From Desulfosporosinus acididurans (GTDB taxonomy: Bacteria; Bacillota; Desulfitobacteriia; Desulfitobacteriales; Desulfitobacteriaceae): DNA of 64,000 bases. Below, one piece after another: positions 1 to 8,806 of this stretch. The position numbers were made by a program, and so were the translations under genes. Position 1 is the first letter of the stretch. Each line of letters begins with the position of its first letter. Location of the stretch: the NCBI RefSeq assembly GCF_001029285.1, contig NZ_LDZY01000009.1, positions 62,001-126,000 of the forward strand, read 5' to 3'. The notes below the pieces were generated by a model. That model worked only from the letters and a program-made list of their open reading frames with translations. It had not been told where the DNA came from and searched no databases.

Positions 1-957
1 CACTTAACCAATGGCTTAGCATGGCCTCTTCCTATTACTCTTTCAGTTACCAAAGAACAAGCTGGTTCACTGAAAATTGGTCAAGAAGTTGCTTTAGTCG
101 ATGATGAAACTGATACTTATGTTGGTATCTTAACCGTCGGCGATATGTATGAGTATAACAAAACAAAAGAATGCAAAGCAGTTTTCTTCACTGATGATCC
201 TGAGCATAATGGTGTTCAAAAAGTTATGGCTCAAGGAGATGTCAATGTTGGTGGTTCGATCATTACCTTCAGTCAATTAGGCTATGCCTCCAAATATGGT
301 GACTATTATGCTACTCCTGAACAAACCAGAAAAATCTTCGACGAAAAAGGCTGGGCAACTGTTGCAGCTTTCCAAACCCGTAACCCATTGCATCGTTCGC
401 ATGAATTCCTCTGCAAAATGGGTAATGAAGTTTGTGATGGACTCTTCATTCATCCAATCGTAGGAAAACTGAAAGCTGGAGATATTCCTGCTGAAGTTCG
501 TTTAGAGTGCTACGAAGTTCTCTTAAAGAACTATTTTAATCCTAAAAATGTTGTAATGAAAGTTTATCCGATGGAAATGCGTTATGCAGGACCTAGCGAA
601 GCAATTCTCCACGCTATCTTCCGTCAAAACTTCGGCTGCAGCCATATCTTAATTGGCCGTGACCATGCTGGTGTTGGCGACTACTATACCGCATATCAAG
701 CTCAAGAAATTTTTGACCAATTCAAACCTGGTGAAATTCTCTGTCAACCACTCAAAGTAACAGCTGCTATGTACTGCAATAAGTGTGAAGGCATGACTAC
801 AGAAAAAACTTGCCCACACGGAAAAGAAGATCATCTCAAAATTAGCGGTACTAAACTGAGAGCTATGTTAGGCGCAGGAGAAGTACCACCCAGTAACTTC
901 AGTCGTCCAGAAGTTCTGCAAATCTTACTCAAATATTACGGCTCATTAAATAAGTAA
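1..957 (+). CDS. sat: sulfate adenylyltransferase (ATP sulfurylase), 5' end outside window
   Basis: This enzyme activates sulfate with ATP to APS and pyrophosphate in the cytoplasm, the first step of sulfate reduction. The frame is open from base 1, so the N-terminus lies outside the window; 318 codons plus stop are present. Seen are the nucleotide-binding motif QTRNPLHRSHEF (near base 375), GRDHAG (near base 655), and a Cys-rich patch CNKC...CPH near base 775 like the zinc site of archaeal/Gram-positive homodimeric Sat. It stands 79 bp upstream of aprB on the same strand, as expected for a dissimilatory sulfate-reduction operon. Identity is secure; only its start is missing. Confidence 0.96.
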   Translation, partial: HLTNGLAWPLPITLSVTKEQAGSLKIGQEVALVDDETDTYVGILTVGDMYEYNKTKECKAVFFTDDPEHNGVQKVMAQGDVNVGGSIITFSQLGYASKYGDYYATPEQTRKIFDEKGWATVAAFQTRNPLHRSHEFLCKMGNEVCDGLFIHPIVGKLKAGDIPAEVRLECYEVLLKNYFNPKNVVMKVYPMEMRYAGPSEAILHAIFRQNFGCSHILIGRDHAGVGDYYTAYQAQEIFDQFKPGEILCQPLKVTAAMYCNKCEGMTTEKTCPHGKEDHLKISGTKLRAMLGAGEVPPSNFSRPEVLQILLKYYGSLNK

Positions 958-1036
958 AACTTTGGTTTGTAAATTAAACAAGAGAGTAATTCTTACGTTT
1001 AATTTCAAAAATATAAGAATGATGGAGGTTTAACAA

Positions 1037-1477
1037 ATGCCAAGTTTTGTAATTGCAGAAAAGTGTGACGGATGCAAAGGGCAAGATAAAACAGCTTGCA
1101 TGTATGCATGCCCAAATGACCTGATGTTTTTAGACAAAGAAAGAATGAAAGCTGTAAACCTAGACCCTAGCCAATGCTGGGAGTGCTTATGCTGCGTTAA
1201 AGCTTGCCCGCAGCAAGCTATGGACCTTCGTGGTTATGCAGATTTCGTTCCCCTCGGCGCTTCTTGTGTACCTCTCCGTGGTTCGGACAGCATCATGTGG
1301 ACAGTTAAATTCCGTAATGGCATGACCAAACGCTTTAAATTCCCCATCCGTACAACTGAAGAAGGCTCCGCTGTTCCTGATGGCGGTTTCGTTGAAGATA
1401 ACACCGATATCAACAGCATCGAACTCTTCACCGAACCTTCATCCATGAAAATGCCGGTTTGGACTTATAAGAAATAA
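1037..1477 (+). CDS. aprB: adenylylsulfate reductase, beta (iron-sulfur) subunit
   Basis: Electron-transfer subunit of APS reductase, carrying electrons to the FAD of AprA for APS reduction to sulfite and AMP. It is 146 residues. Two [4Fe-4S] motifs are visible: Cys10, 13, 21, 25 (with the family insertion CKGQDKTAC) and Cys47, 50, 53, 57. The C-terminal tail of about 80 residues is the AprA-wrapping extension typical of AprB. Ribosome site GATGGAGG precedes the ATG. It sits 38 bp before aprA, so the two are surely co-transcribed. Confidence 0.97.
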   Translation: MPSFVIAEKCDGCKGQDKTACMYACPNDLMFLDKERMKAVNLDPSQCWECLCCVKACPQQAMDLRGYADFVPLGASCVPLRGSDSIMWTVKFRNGMTKRFKFPIRTTEEGSAVPDGGFVEDNTDINSIELFTEPSSMKMPVWTYKK

Positions 1478-1515
1478 GCTCTTGCAATAAGGAATAAATA
1501 GGGAGGTTAAAATCA

Positions 1516-3408
1516 ATGCCAATGAACTTTGAAACAGTAGAAGTAACAACCGACCTTCTCATCATCGGAGGCGGAATGGGAGCCTGCGGCGCAGCTGTAG
1601 AAGCAGCTTACTGGGGCAAAAAACACGGACTTAAAGTAACCTTAGTTGATAAAGCATCAATGCCGCGTTCCGGTGCTGTCGGAATGGGATTGTCCGCAAT
1701 CAACCTTTATGTTGGACTTGCTGAAGGCAGAAATACAGTCCAAGACTATGTTCGCTATGTTAAAGGCGATATGATGGGAATTGCCCGTGATGACTTGGTC
1801 GCTAACATCGCTCGTCACGTAGACAGCTCCGTGCATATGTTTGAAAAATGGGGCCTTCCTTTATGGAAAGATGAAGAAGGCAACTATGTGCACGAAGGCA
1901 AATGGCAACTGATGATCAGCGGTGAATCTTATAAAGTAATCGTAGCTGAAGCTGCTAAGACTGCTTTAGGCGAAGAAAACATTTATGAGAGAGTCTTCAT
2001 CACCGAGCCGCTGTTAAAAGACGGCAAATGCGTAGGAGCCGTAGGTTTCAGTGTACGTGAGAATAAATTCTATGTCTTCAAAGCAAAAGCTACCTTGTGT
2101 GCAATGGGTGGAACCGTTGGTGTCTTCAAACCGAAATCCACAGGTGAAGGTGCCGGACGTTCATGGTATCCTCCATTCTCCACTGGATCATCTGCTTACT
2201 TCACCATGAAGGCTGGAGCAGAGATGAGCAGCCAAGAAGTACGTTTCGTACCGATTCGTTTCAAAGACGCTTATGGACCAGTAGGAGCATGGTTCTTACT
2301 CTTTAAATCCCGTGCAACCAATGCTATGGGCGAAAACTATATGGAAACCCGTGCCGATGAATTGAAGAAGTTCGGTGTCTACGGTTCCATTAAACCGATT
2401 CCTGCAAACCTGCGTAACCATCTCGGCTTATTAGACGTCCAAGAAGGTAAAGGACCTCTCTTCATGCGCACAGAAGAAGCTATTGCCAATCTGGCTAAAG
2501 CGTATGAAGGAGACGAAAAAGCCTTCAAGAAGAAAATGAAATCCTTAGAAAATGAAGCTTGGGAAGACTTCCTCGATATGACGATTGCCCAAGCCTTATT
2601 ATGGGCTGCAAGCAACGTACAACCGGAAGAAAGATCTTCTGAAATCGCGGCAGCAGAGCCTTACTTCATCAGTTCACACTCCGGTTCATCAGGAGCATGG
2701 ATCTCTGGTCCGGAAGACCTTTCCGCTGGAACCGATTACTTCTGGGGTTATGCTAACATGACCACCGTACCTGGACTCTTTGCTGCAGGTGACGCTTCAG
2801 GAAACTGCCCGCACAAATTCTCTTCAGGAACACACGCTGAAGGACGTATTGCAGGGAAATCTGCTTGCAAATATATCTTAGAGAACAATACGCTTCTCGA
2901 AGTAGAATCTTCAGTAATTGAAGAAATGAAAGCTATCACCTACAAGCCACTGGAAATCTATGAGCAACACAGCGGCTTCAGCACCGATCCACAAGTCAAC
3001 CCGAACTATATTCTTCCGAAACAATTTATGTTCCGTTTACAAAAATTGATGGACGAGTATGTCGGCGGAGCCAACGTATACTTCTGCATGAACAATGCAT
3101 CCTTAGAAAGAGCAGCAGAACTCTTTGAGTTCCTGAAAGAAGACTCGGAAAAACTGGCTGCTAAAGATATTTATGAATTGCTGAGAGTCTGGGAAAACAA
3201 ACACAGAATGTGGCAAGCTGAATCCCACCTTAGAGCAGTAACCTTCCGTGATGAAACTCGTTGGCCTGGATACTATATCAGAACAGACAAACCAGTAATT
3301 GACGAAGAGAACTGGCATTGTTTCGTTAATATGAAATGGGATCCACAAACCAAAGAATGGTCTATCTTCAAACGTCCTGTCATCGATATGTTCGACGTTA
3401 AATTCTAA
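1516..3408 (+). CDS. aprA: adenylylsulfate reductase, alpha (FAD) subunit
   Basis: Catalytic flavoprotein of APS reductase (APS + 2 e- to sulfite + AMP). It is 630 residues, slightly shorter than many proteobacterial AprA. The N-terminal dinucleotide-binding motif IIGGGMGACGAA lies at about residues 16-27 and a second FAD contact region (GDASGNCPHKFSSGTH) at about residues 425-440. RBS GGGAGG is at the right distance from the ATG. The gene is followed by a strong terminator and not by qmoA/qmoB/hdrBC, the usual electron-delivery neighbours in Gram-positive sulfate reducers; the electron donor complex must be encoded elsewhere. Confidence 0.97.
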   Translation: MPMNFETVEVTTDLLIIGGGMGACGAAVEAAYWGKKHGLKVTLVDKASMPRSGAVGMGLSAINLYVGLAEGRNTVQDYVRYVKGDMMGIARDDLVANIARHVDSSVHMFEKWGLPLWKDEEGNYVHEGKWQLMISGESYKVIVAEAAKTALGEENIYERVFITEPLLKDGKCVGAVGFSVRENKFYVFKAKATLCAMGGTVGVFKPKSTGEGAGRSWYPPFSTGSSAYFTMKAGAEMSSQEVRFVPIRFKDAYGPVGAWFLLFKSRATNAMGENYMETRADELKKFGVYGSIKPIPANLRNHLGLLDVQEGKGPLFMRTEEAIANLAKAYEGDEKAFKKKMKSLENEAWEDFLDMTIAQALLWAASNVQPEERSSEIAAAEPYFISSHSGSSGAWISGPEDLSAGTDYFWGYANMTTVPGLFAAGDASGNCPHKFSSGTHAEGRIAGKSACKYILENNTLLEVESSVIEEMKAITYKPLEIYEQHSGFSTDPQVNPNYILPKQFMFRLQKLMDEYVGGANVYFCMNNASLERAAELFEFLKEDSEKLAAKDIYELLRVWENKHRMWQAESHLRAVTFRDETRWPGYYIRTDKPVIDEENWHCFVNMKWDPQTKEWSIFKRPVIDMFDVKF

Positions 3409-3468
3409 AGAATGTAATATCTTTCAGCTTTAAGTTGCTACTATAACTAATAGGGTAACTTCCAGAGA

Positions 3469-3521
3469 GACGAGTATGACTTTTCGAGTCTATCGAAAGG
3501 TTTATACTCGTCTTCTTTTTT
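3469..3521 (+). terminator. intrinsic terminator of the sat-aprBA operon
   Basis: GACGAGTAT (3469-3477) pairs with ATACTCGTC (3504-3512); an inner TTTCGA/TCGAAA pairing extends the hairpin. It is followed by TTCTTTTTT. It lies 60 bp past the aprA stop. Confidence 0.9.
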
Positions 3522-3613
3522 ACGAATATATAGTTTCGTTTTTACGATTAAAATTCTATCAAGAAATCTAATACGTTTGTCTAGTATCCCGTGAAATGCG
3601 CAGGGCTTAGCCT

Positions 3614-3666
3614 GCTGCTTTTGATAGAGGCTGGCAGTACTAGTCGGAGCCTCTATCAAAAGCAGC
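3614..3666. repeat. perfect 19-bp inverted repeat with 15-nt loop
   Basis: GCTGCTTTTGATAGAGGCT at 3614-3632 is exactly complementary to 3648-3666. There is no run of T on either side, so it is not a standard terminator. It lies about 100 bp after the aprA terminator, in non-coding DNA. It could be a processed RNA hairpin, a recombination remnant or a protein-binding cruciform. Confidence 0.75.
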
Positions 3667-4482
3667 TAACTTCTCTCTTGCTAGTGAAATATCAAGCGTA
3701 ATTTTAATTAGAGATTGGAGAATCATAAAGAAAGGTATCTGACAATAATAAATGTTTATTATAAAATTTAAATTAAATTGCACAATTTTTGTTATCAATC
3801 GTTTGTAGATTGTTATTAAAGTACAGAAACGAGGGCAATAATAAATAAAACAGAGTGTTATCCTCTAGAAATATAATATAAATTAAAAGCAAAACAAAAT
3901 AACATTGCAAAACTATAAAGTAATAAACTAAATTGTGATAAAGTATCAAGAATAATAGACAGAAAATTCTATTAAAAATATCTTGCCATAATATATCCTG
4001 ATTACGACCATATTGACTCGGAATACTCACAGTGTTAATCTTATCTCATAAATTCAATATCGTCAGCAGCGAGCTTATTATAACAGAGATTCTGAGCAAT
4101 AAATGTATGATACCTGACAAACGTTAAAAAACAGCTAAAAATTTTAGCTAAGGCGGTATGTTCGTAATCAGTTTTAAAAATGTTATTAATCCTTCCCAAC
4201 AGACATGAATAACCTATTCTTTTTCACTAATCCTTTGCTAGCAGGATTAACTTTTAATAGATCACCAAGTGAAAATAATCTCTATTACAAGCTATTACGA
4301 TAATATGAAAATATTTATTGATCTTTTGGTGCAATACCCCCTAAATATCTACGAATTTCAACTTCGAATGTAACACTCAAAGTATAGATAAAGGATGCAA
4401 GAGGTAGGAAGGGGGAAAGTAAAATCTGTTAACTTAATAATCTTAATGTTGCGTAACTTGCTTTTGCATAGGAGGAGTCAAA
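3667..4482. other. AT-rich non-coding stretch upstream of chrA1
   Basis: About 800 bp with no convincing gene. It holds one degenerate copy of the island promoter module (4000-4041) and, just before chrA1, an AGGAGG ribosome site. Short frames on the minus strand here lack ribosome sites and are very AT-rich; they look accidental. Confidence 0.6.
4000..4041 (+). promoter_or_regulatory. degenerate copy P5 of the dyad/extended -10 promoter module
   Basis: GATTACGACCATATTG at 4000-4015 matches the dyad found at 7017, 9149, 10396 and 13437. The matching extended -10, TGTTAATCT, is at 4033-4041. The spacing between the -35 position (TACTCA, 4024) and the -10 is only 6 bp, not the 17-18 of the other copies, so about 11 bp (one helical turn) appears deleted and the promoter may be inactive. 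Confidence 0.45.
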
Positions 4483-5106
4483 GTGGAAGTAGAAAAGGAA
4501 AATGAAAAACGAAAAATCACATTTAAATTTTTATATGAAATATTTATGGTATTTTTTAAAATTTCCCCTATTACTTTTGGCGGCGGATTTGCTATGATTC
4601 CTATCATGGAAGAAGAAATTGTCCATAAAAAACAATGGATAGATCGTGAAAACCTCGTTGATATCTTCGCAGTTTCGCAGTCCTTACCAGGGGCGATCGC
4701 TGTTAATTCCGCTACATTTGTTGGTTATCAGATCGGTGGCATTCCTGGTGCATTAGCTGCATTAGTTGGAATTGTTATCCCTACATTTGTGATTATTATA
4801 ATTTTAGGTGCTTTACTTAGTTCATTTCAGCAAAATAGTTACGTTCAGGCTGCTCTGCAAGGAATTAGACCAATTGTAGTTGCTTTAATCGCCTCTGCTG
4901 CTTTTAAGATGGGACACGTTTCAGTAGTAGATAAAATTAGTGCTGCAATCTGCGCAGTATGTATTATGTCGCTTTTACTAATCAAGAGTCTTAACTTAAT
5001 CCTGGTGATTTTCTTAGGAGCTTTTGTAGGCATTGTGATTGTTAAAGTTAAGGATCAACAAGATAAAAGACTATCTCATAAGAAAGCTAGTGGTGAGACA
5101 TTATGA
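4483..5106 (+). CDS. chrA1: chromate transporter, N-terminal-type half (short-chain CHR)
   Basis: Membrane protein of the chromate ion transporter (CHR) family, 207 residues. The family signature FGGGFAMIP is at about residues 31-39 and the second conserved element SLPGAIAVNSATFVGY at about 67-82. GTG start with ribosome site AGGAGGAG 5 bp upstream. It overlaps the second half (5103) by ATGA, so the two are translationally coupled and probably form the antiparallel heterodimer known for split CHR pairs. Physiological substrate may be chromate or sulfate; placement near sulfate genes fits either, as chromate is a sulfate analogue. Confidence 0.9.
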   Translation: MEVEKENEKRKITFKFLYEIFMVFFKISPITFGGGFAMIPIMEEEIVHKKQWIDRENLVDIFAVSQSLPGAIAVNSATFVGYQIGGIPGALAALVGIVIPTFVIIIILGALLSSFQQNSYVQAALQGIRPIVVALIASAAFKMGHVSVVDKISAAICAVCIMSLLLIKSLNLILVIFLGAFVGIVIVKVKDQQDKRLSHKKASGETL

Positions 5107-5642
5107 GTTTGTATTTGGAAATGATCGTTACTTTTTTCAAACTTGGGTTAGTCAGTTTTGGCGGCGGTTATGCAATGATCCCTCTTATCCAGACAGAAAT
5201 GCAAAGTCATCATTGGTTAGATATCAGTCAGTTTACGAACTTAATTGCTGTATCAGCAATGGCTCCCGGTCCAATTGCCAGCAACACAGCAACAGTAGTG
5301 GGGTATAAATTGGCCGGTCTAACAGGGGCTGCAGTTGCTTGTATTGGAGTAACTTTACCATCATTACTATTAATCCTTGTTGTCGGCAAACTATTTTTTA
5401 CATTTCAGAATCATCCTTATGTAAAAGCCGCTTTCTATGGACTAAGGCCGACTATCGTAGGAGTAATTGCTTATGCTGCTATAAAATTCGCCATAAGTAA
5501 TGGTATTGTCGGCGGTAGCCAGTTTATTGACATTAAGAGCAGCATATTATTAGTCGCAGCTTTTATTCTATTAATTAAGACGAAAATACATCCGGCATAT
5601 CTTATCTTAGCATCAGGAATAATCGGCGTTTTCATATTTTGA
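5103..5642 (+). CDS. chrA2: chromate transporter, C-terminal-type half (short-chain CHR)
   Basis: Second short CHR-family membrane protein, 179 residues. It repeats the signature (FGGGYAMIPL at about residues 18-27, and MAPGPIASNTATVVGYKLAG at about 57-76), as expected for paired halves that arose by duplication of a six-helix unit. Start ATG overlaps the chrA1 stop. A weak terminator follows at 5681. Substrate is inferred only from the family. Confidence 0.9.
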   Translation: MSLYLEMIVTFFKLGLVSFGGGYAMIPLIQTEMQSHHWLDISQFTNLIAVSAMAPGPIASNTATVVGYKLAGLTGAAVACIGVTLPSLLLILVVGKLFFTFQNHPYVKAAFYGLRPTIVGVIAYAAIKFAISNGIVGGSQFIDIKSSILLVAAFILLIKTKIHPAYLILASGIIGVFIF

Positions 5643-5680
5643 GACATTCACAATCAACTTAAAATATCACTATTAGTTTG

Positions 5681-5714
5681 CCTCAGAGAAATAATCTTTG
5701 AGGTTTTCTCTTTT
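5681..5714 (+). terminator. probable terminator after chrA1-chrA2
   Basis: CCTCA...TGAGG hairpin (5681-5703, extended by AG/CT pairs) followed by TTTTCTCTTTT. The rest of 5643-5966 is AT-rich and shows nothing else beyond a likely leader for the next gene. Confidence 0.6.
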
Positions 5715-5966
5715 AGAGATAAATCTACAGCATCGAAGCAAAGTATGAGAACATTTCCTACTAATTGAAGTGGTGTCTTATAATTGCAGATGAAATTATT
5801 TTAGATTTGTCTCTACTTGTTTAAGTGGATATTAATATGCTATAATTTTTTATATCGTAGAAATTATAAATAAGGAATAAATAAGCATAAGCGTATATTT
5901 GAGAAAATCATGTCAGTCTAATATATCAGAATCACAAGGATCCATCATGGAGAAAGAGGTGTTTGT

Positions 5967-6605
5967 ATGAACGATTCTAAGTTTAACGTTTTACTTTATT
6001 CCGATGGCTCACATCAAGCTTTTTCAGCGGCTGTATATACCGCAACGCTTTTAAAAAAAATCCCTAATATGCAGTTAACTATCCTTCAAGTACAAGAAAG
6101 CGATGATGAATCACAAGAAATGAGTTACAGCTGGTTAGAGCTGCGACCCAAATATAAGCGTTATCATTGGGGCTGTCTATCTGAAAATGAGTATAAATGG
6201 ATTGATTCATGGCCAGAGAATCCAAGTCCTGATTGGATGTGTGGTGTACTTAATGAATCTGAGTCTAGCTTAAAAAGCCAAAAACAATACGCAAGCATTT
6301 TAAAAAAGACTAATGAGATTTACCAGAAACGGACTGCAAATGTTAAACAACAAATTCTTTACAAAAAAACAAGTCTCAATGAATCAGCAAGTATTTCTGA
6401 AACGGTAAAAATGATCATTGATTATGCTAGTAGTAATCCTTTTGAGTTAATAATTATGGGTACTCGAGGTCTTTCAACAATTAATGGTTTAATTCATGGC
6501 AGTTTAGCTCATACGGTTCTTGATAAATCTAAGCTTCCTGTTTTGTTAATAAAAAAACTGCCACAGGAGTTTATTGATAATTATCTAGCCTCAGTGGATT
6601 TTTAA
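5967..6605 (+). CDS. universal stress protein family protein, enlarged (copy 1)
   Basis: UspA-like cytoplasmic protein of 212 residues, longer than the usual 140-150. The C-terminal half carries the ATP-binding signature G-x2-G-x9-G-S (GTRGLSTINGLIHGS, about residues 168-182), so it is probably of the ATP-binding class. The N-terminus NVLLYSDGSHQAFSAA is the usual first strand and helix. A Trp/Tyr-rich insertion at about residues 45-100 accounts for the extra length. The tail IKKLPQEFIDNYL is nearly identical in the two other copies (7369, 12227). RBS GAAAGAGG. Role is inferred: stress or nucleotide sensing linked to neighbouring anion transporters. Confidence 0.82.
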   Translation: MNDSKFNVLLYSDGSHQAFSAAVYTATLLKKIPNMQLTILQVQESDDESQEMSYSWLELRPKYKRYHWGCLSENEYKWIDSWPENPSPDWMCGVLNESESSLKSQKQYASILKKTNEIYQKRTANVKQQILYKKTSLNESASISETVKMIIDYASSNPFELIIMGTRGLSTINGLIHGSLAHTVLDKSKLPVLLIKKLPQEFIDNYLASVDF

Positions 6606-6630
6606 TAATTTATAAATGATTGTACTGAAA

Positions 6631-6814
6631 TTAATGAACTCGTTCAGCTAAAGCTGGACATCGGGGCTTTAGATACAATAATGTCCAGTGCACATTATTG
6701 CCGAGCTGCCTTTCCCAATAGGAATACTTAGCGGCGAAGGAGGACTCTACCCCACCTGAAGTTTATGAGGGAACCACCCCCACTTATAGAAGTGGGGTCT
6801 TAAAACTGGATAAA
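6631..6814 (-). repeat. dispersed palindromic repeat, long form (copy R1)
   Basis: Reverse-oriented, about 184 bp. It contains the hairpin GTTCAGCTAAAGCTGGAC, a long arm with AATAATGTCCA and GCCGCCTT-type palindromes, the ACTCTACCCCACCTGAAG box and the terminal hairpin CCCCCACTT/AAGTGGGG. The same parts in the same order recur at 16728 and 51436. No coding capacity. Confidence 0.85.
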
Positions 6815-6885
6815 TATTTGTCATTAATTAAAATATTTTATTCTTGTATAACAACTAAATGTTTAATAGAGATTCATATTTGATT

Positions 6886-6928
6886 TAAAAGGCTTTGGGA
6901 TAAGTAATTTCTTTCCAAAGCCTTTTTT
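6886..6928 (+). terminator. intrinsic terminator
   Basis: AAAGGCTTTGG pairs with CCAAAGCC and is followed by TTTTTT (6923-6928). It follows repeat R1 and would stop transcripts from the USP gene at 5967 that read through the repeat. Confidence 0.8.
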
Positions 6929-7016
6929 ATATGTGTTTTGCCTTCTAATAGTTTTAGATATTTCAACAGATACCCGAGTTCTACGTAGAAGAAAAACCTT
7001 AGATATTAATTATATT

Positions 7017-7069
7017 GATTATGAACATATTGTTTTAATATAGACACCGTGTAAATACAATGCTAATCT
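7017..7069 (+). promoter_or_regulatory. promoter module P1 (dyad plus TAGACA and extended -10)
   Basis: Dyad GATTATGAACATATTG at 7017-7032; -35 TAGACA at 7041-7046; 17-bp spacer; extended -10 TGCTAATCT at 7061-7069. The dyad centre would be near -51, on the same helix face as classic activator sites at -41 and -61. It leads into a decayed small-protein locus (7076-7250) and then the USP gene at 7369. Confidence 0.65.
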
Positions 7070-7094
7070 GTACTTGTTAGTAAAGTCACAAGGA

Positions 7095-7250
7095 AATAGG
7101 AGGTGAAGGTGAAGGCCATTTACTAGTGGATCGGAATATATACTTGCCAAAATAAATACCTTTATCAGTGGTATCTTTAGATGATGACATGAAAGTATGA
7201 TAAAAAAAACAGCCTTGTAAAGGCTGCTAAGAAATTTGACATGTTAATTA
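7095..7250 (+). pseudogene. decayed copy of the tiny-protein locus
   Basis: After an AGGAGGTG ribosome site (about 7098) only a five-codon frame remains. The 3' end (7208-7240, then AATTATACCA at about 7246) aligns with the end of the intact tiny gene at 13634-13762 but carries a 2-nt insertion (CAGCCTTGTAAAGG against CAGCCTCGAAGG) that breaks the frame. The CAGCCTTGTAAAGGCTG palindrome preceded by A's is also a terminator on the minus strand. This is my alignment by eye. Confidence 0.45.
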
Positions 7251-7368
7251 TACCATAAACTCGAAAAAATACTGACTAATTATTTTCGAAATAGCTGAAA
7301 GAATATGCGAAAATTTTAATCGGATTTATTTTATATGGTTCAAGTTATTTAGGGAAGGGGCTATTTAT

Positions 7369-8037
7369 ATGGCAAAATCGAATTTTAATGTTTTGCTCTA
7401 TTCAGATGGATCGAGACAATCGATCTCTGCTGCTGTATATGCCGCATCACTCATAAATAATATTCCTAATATGAAATTGACAATTCTTCAAATACATGAA
7501 AGTCATGAACGTTTTATGGGGAGTGAATTTAGTTGGATTGAATTAAGACGAAAGTATAAGAGGATTTACTGGGAATCCGAATCGGAACTTAGTTGGTCCC
7601 AAACTTATCTTAAAATTCCTGACGATGATTGGTTTAAACGAATGCTTAATTCAGAGGAAGATTGTGGAGATCAATATGCTCGTATAGTATCGAAAACAAA
7701 CCGAATTTTTGTAGAAAGTTCGCACAGCATTAAACATCAGATATTATATTCCAATATTAATAAGTCAGATATCTCCGATACAGCAGATTTGATTTTAAAC
7801 TATTCAAGTAGAAACTCATTTAATCTAATTATTATAGGGTTGCAAGGTTTCTCAATGTTTAATGGGTTGATTTTCGGGGGCTTGGCTCATAAAGTACAAA
7901 ATAAGTCATCAATTCCGGTACTCTTAATTAAAAAGCTGCCTCAAGAATTTATTAGTAATTTCTTATCGGATACTAGAGAAGAAAACTGCCCGATTGCACA
8001 TATGATCAGTGGCCGTACAAGTAATATATTTTTTTAA
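7369..8037 (+). CDS. universal stress protein family protein, enlarged (copy 2)
   Basis: UspA-like, 222 residues, paralogue of the proteins at 5967 and 12227. It shares the N-terminus (FNVLLYSDGSRQSISAAVYA), the Trp-rich middle insertion and the tail IKKLPQEFISNFL, followed by an extra 20-residue extension. The nucleotide signature is altered: GLQGFSMFNGLIFGGLA, where the final Gly-Ser is Gly-Gly, so ATP binding may be weakened or lost. RBS GGGAAGGGG before the ATG. It is followed by a terminator and then, 91 bp on, by the first of the unknown ~208-residue paralogues. Confidence 0.8.
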   Translation: MAKSNFNVLLYSDGSRQSISAAVYAASLINNIPNMKLTILQIHESHERFMGSEFSWIELRRKYKRIYWESESELSWSQTYLKIPDDDWFKRMLNSEEDCGDQYARIVSKTNRIFVESSHSIKHQILYSNINKSDISDTADLILNYSSRNSFNLIIIGLQGFSMFNGLIFGGLAHKVQNKSSIPVLLIKKLPQEFISNFLSDTREENCPIAHMISGRTSNIFF

Positions 8038-8062
8038 TGTATTCAGCAGAACAAGATAACTT

Positions 8063-8094
8063 GCCCTAAATGAGGATTTCTCTTTGGGGCTTTT
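8063..8094 (+). terminator. intrinsic terminator
   Basis: GCCCTAAA pairs (one G-T) with TTTGGGGC and is followed by TTTTA. It lies just past the USP gene at 7369. Confidence 0.7.
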
Positions 8095-8128
8095 ATATGC
8101 ATGACTGAATCTGAAAGAAGGGATAAAT

Positions 8129-8755
8129 TTGTCATCGTTAAATGAAACTAATACAACAATTTCAAATCCACCTGAAGAAATTGAACGGGAGACCGGAGAT
8201 AAATCATATCCGATTTGGCTGTTAGTAAACCCTAAACATCCAGCTGTACGCCATAATATTTGGGCACCAGTGCTTGCGGAGATACAAGAAAAGGTTTATA
8301 GAGACTTGCGTACGAGAATTGATACAACGAAACTATACACGAGAAAAGTTGTTAGTGACAGCAGAATAATTCCCAATACTTTAAATTGGTGGGGTACGGA
8401 ATTAGCCAAAGAAATTGAGCTTTTCAGAGGGATCGTTGTGGATTATCAACCAAAGATATTAATAACATTTGGCTCATTTCCTTTTGAATTTGTGCGAAGA
8501 GTCTATGAAATATATCCGGAGAAAGGTCCAAAATTTTGGGGTACCTCAAATTTAGGGGATGAATTTGGCAAAGCTATTGAAAACTTTGATATCACGAAAA
8601 CTAATCGAGTTCCTTTGCTGCGCAGAGTTGTAAAAAGTGGGAGATTTATTGAAGATCATAACTATTATGGAGAAAACTATTTTCAGTATGTAGGAAAAAA
8701 AGTAGCTGAAAAGATTATTGATAATAAAGATAGTCTTGATATATGGATCAAATAA
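8129..8755 (+). CDS. unknown conserved protein, family of three paralogues (copy a)
   Basis: 208 residues, TTG start with AGAAGGG ribosome site. I do not recognise the family with certainty. No signal peptide or membrane helix is seen. Conserved among the three copies (8129, 9438, 15991): TGDKSYPIWLLVNPKHPAVR, PVLAEIQ, PNTLNWWG, a strand-like ITFGSFPFEFVRRV, EKGPKFWG, FDITKTNR followed by PLLRRV, and a C-terminus ending in LDIWIK. The layout (an NP-x-HP start, an LNWW motif, an ITFG strand, and a late I-W ending) faintly recalls the uracil-DNA glycosylase fold, but the catalytic GQDP motif is absent and this is only a hypothesis. Soluble cytoplasmic protein, function unknown. Confidence 0.8.
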   Translation: MSSLNETNTTISNPPEEIERETGDKSYPIWLLVNPKHPAVRHNIWAPVLAEIQEKVYRDLRTRIDTTKLYTRKVVSDSRIIPNTLNWWGTELAKEIELFRGIVVDYQPKILITFGSFPFEFVRRVYEIYPEKGPKFWGTSNLGDEFGKAIENFDITKTNRVPLLRRVVKSGRFIEDHNYYGENYFQYVGKKVAEKIIDNKDSLDIWIK

Positions 8756-8773
8756 GGAATCAAGTGCTCAACT

Positions 8774-8806
8774 GCCCTGAAGGCTCAAACTTCAGGGCTT
8801 ATTTTT
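8774..8806 (+). terminator. intrinsic terminator
   Basis: GCCCTGAAG pairs with CTTCAGGGC across a 7-nt loop, followed by TTATTTTT. It ends the transcript of the unknown gene at 8129. Confidence 0.88.

Noticed and set aside
3614-3666. Calling the 19-bp inverted repeat a terminator
   Set aside because: No T-run on either strand, and a proper terminator already lies at 3469.
3773-4030. 85-codon minus-strand hydrophobic frame
   Set aside because: Very AT-rich, no ribosome site, overlaps the promoter-module copy; hydrophobicity follows from base composition.
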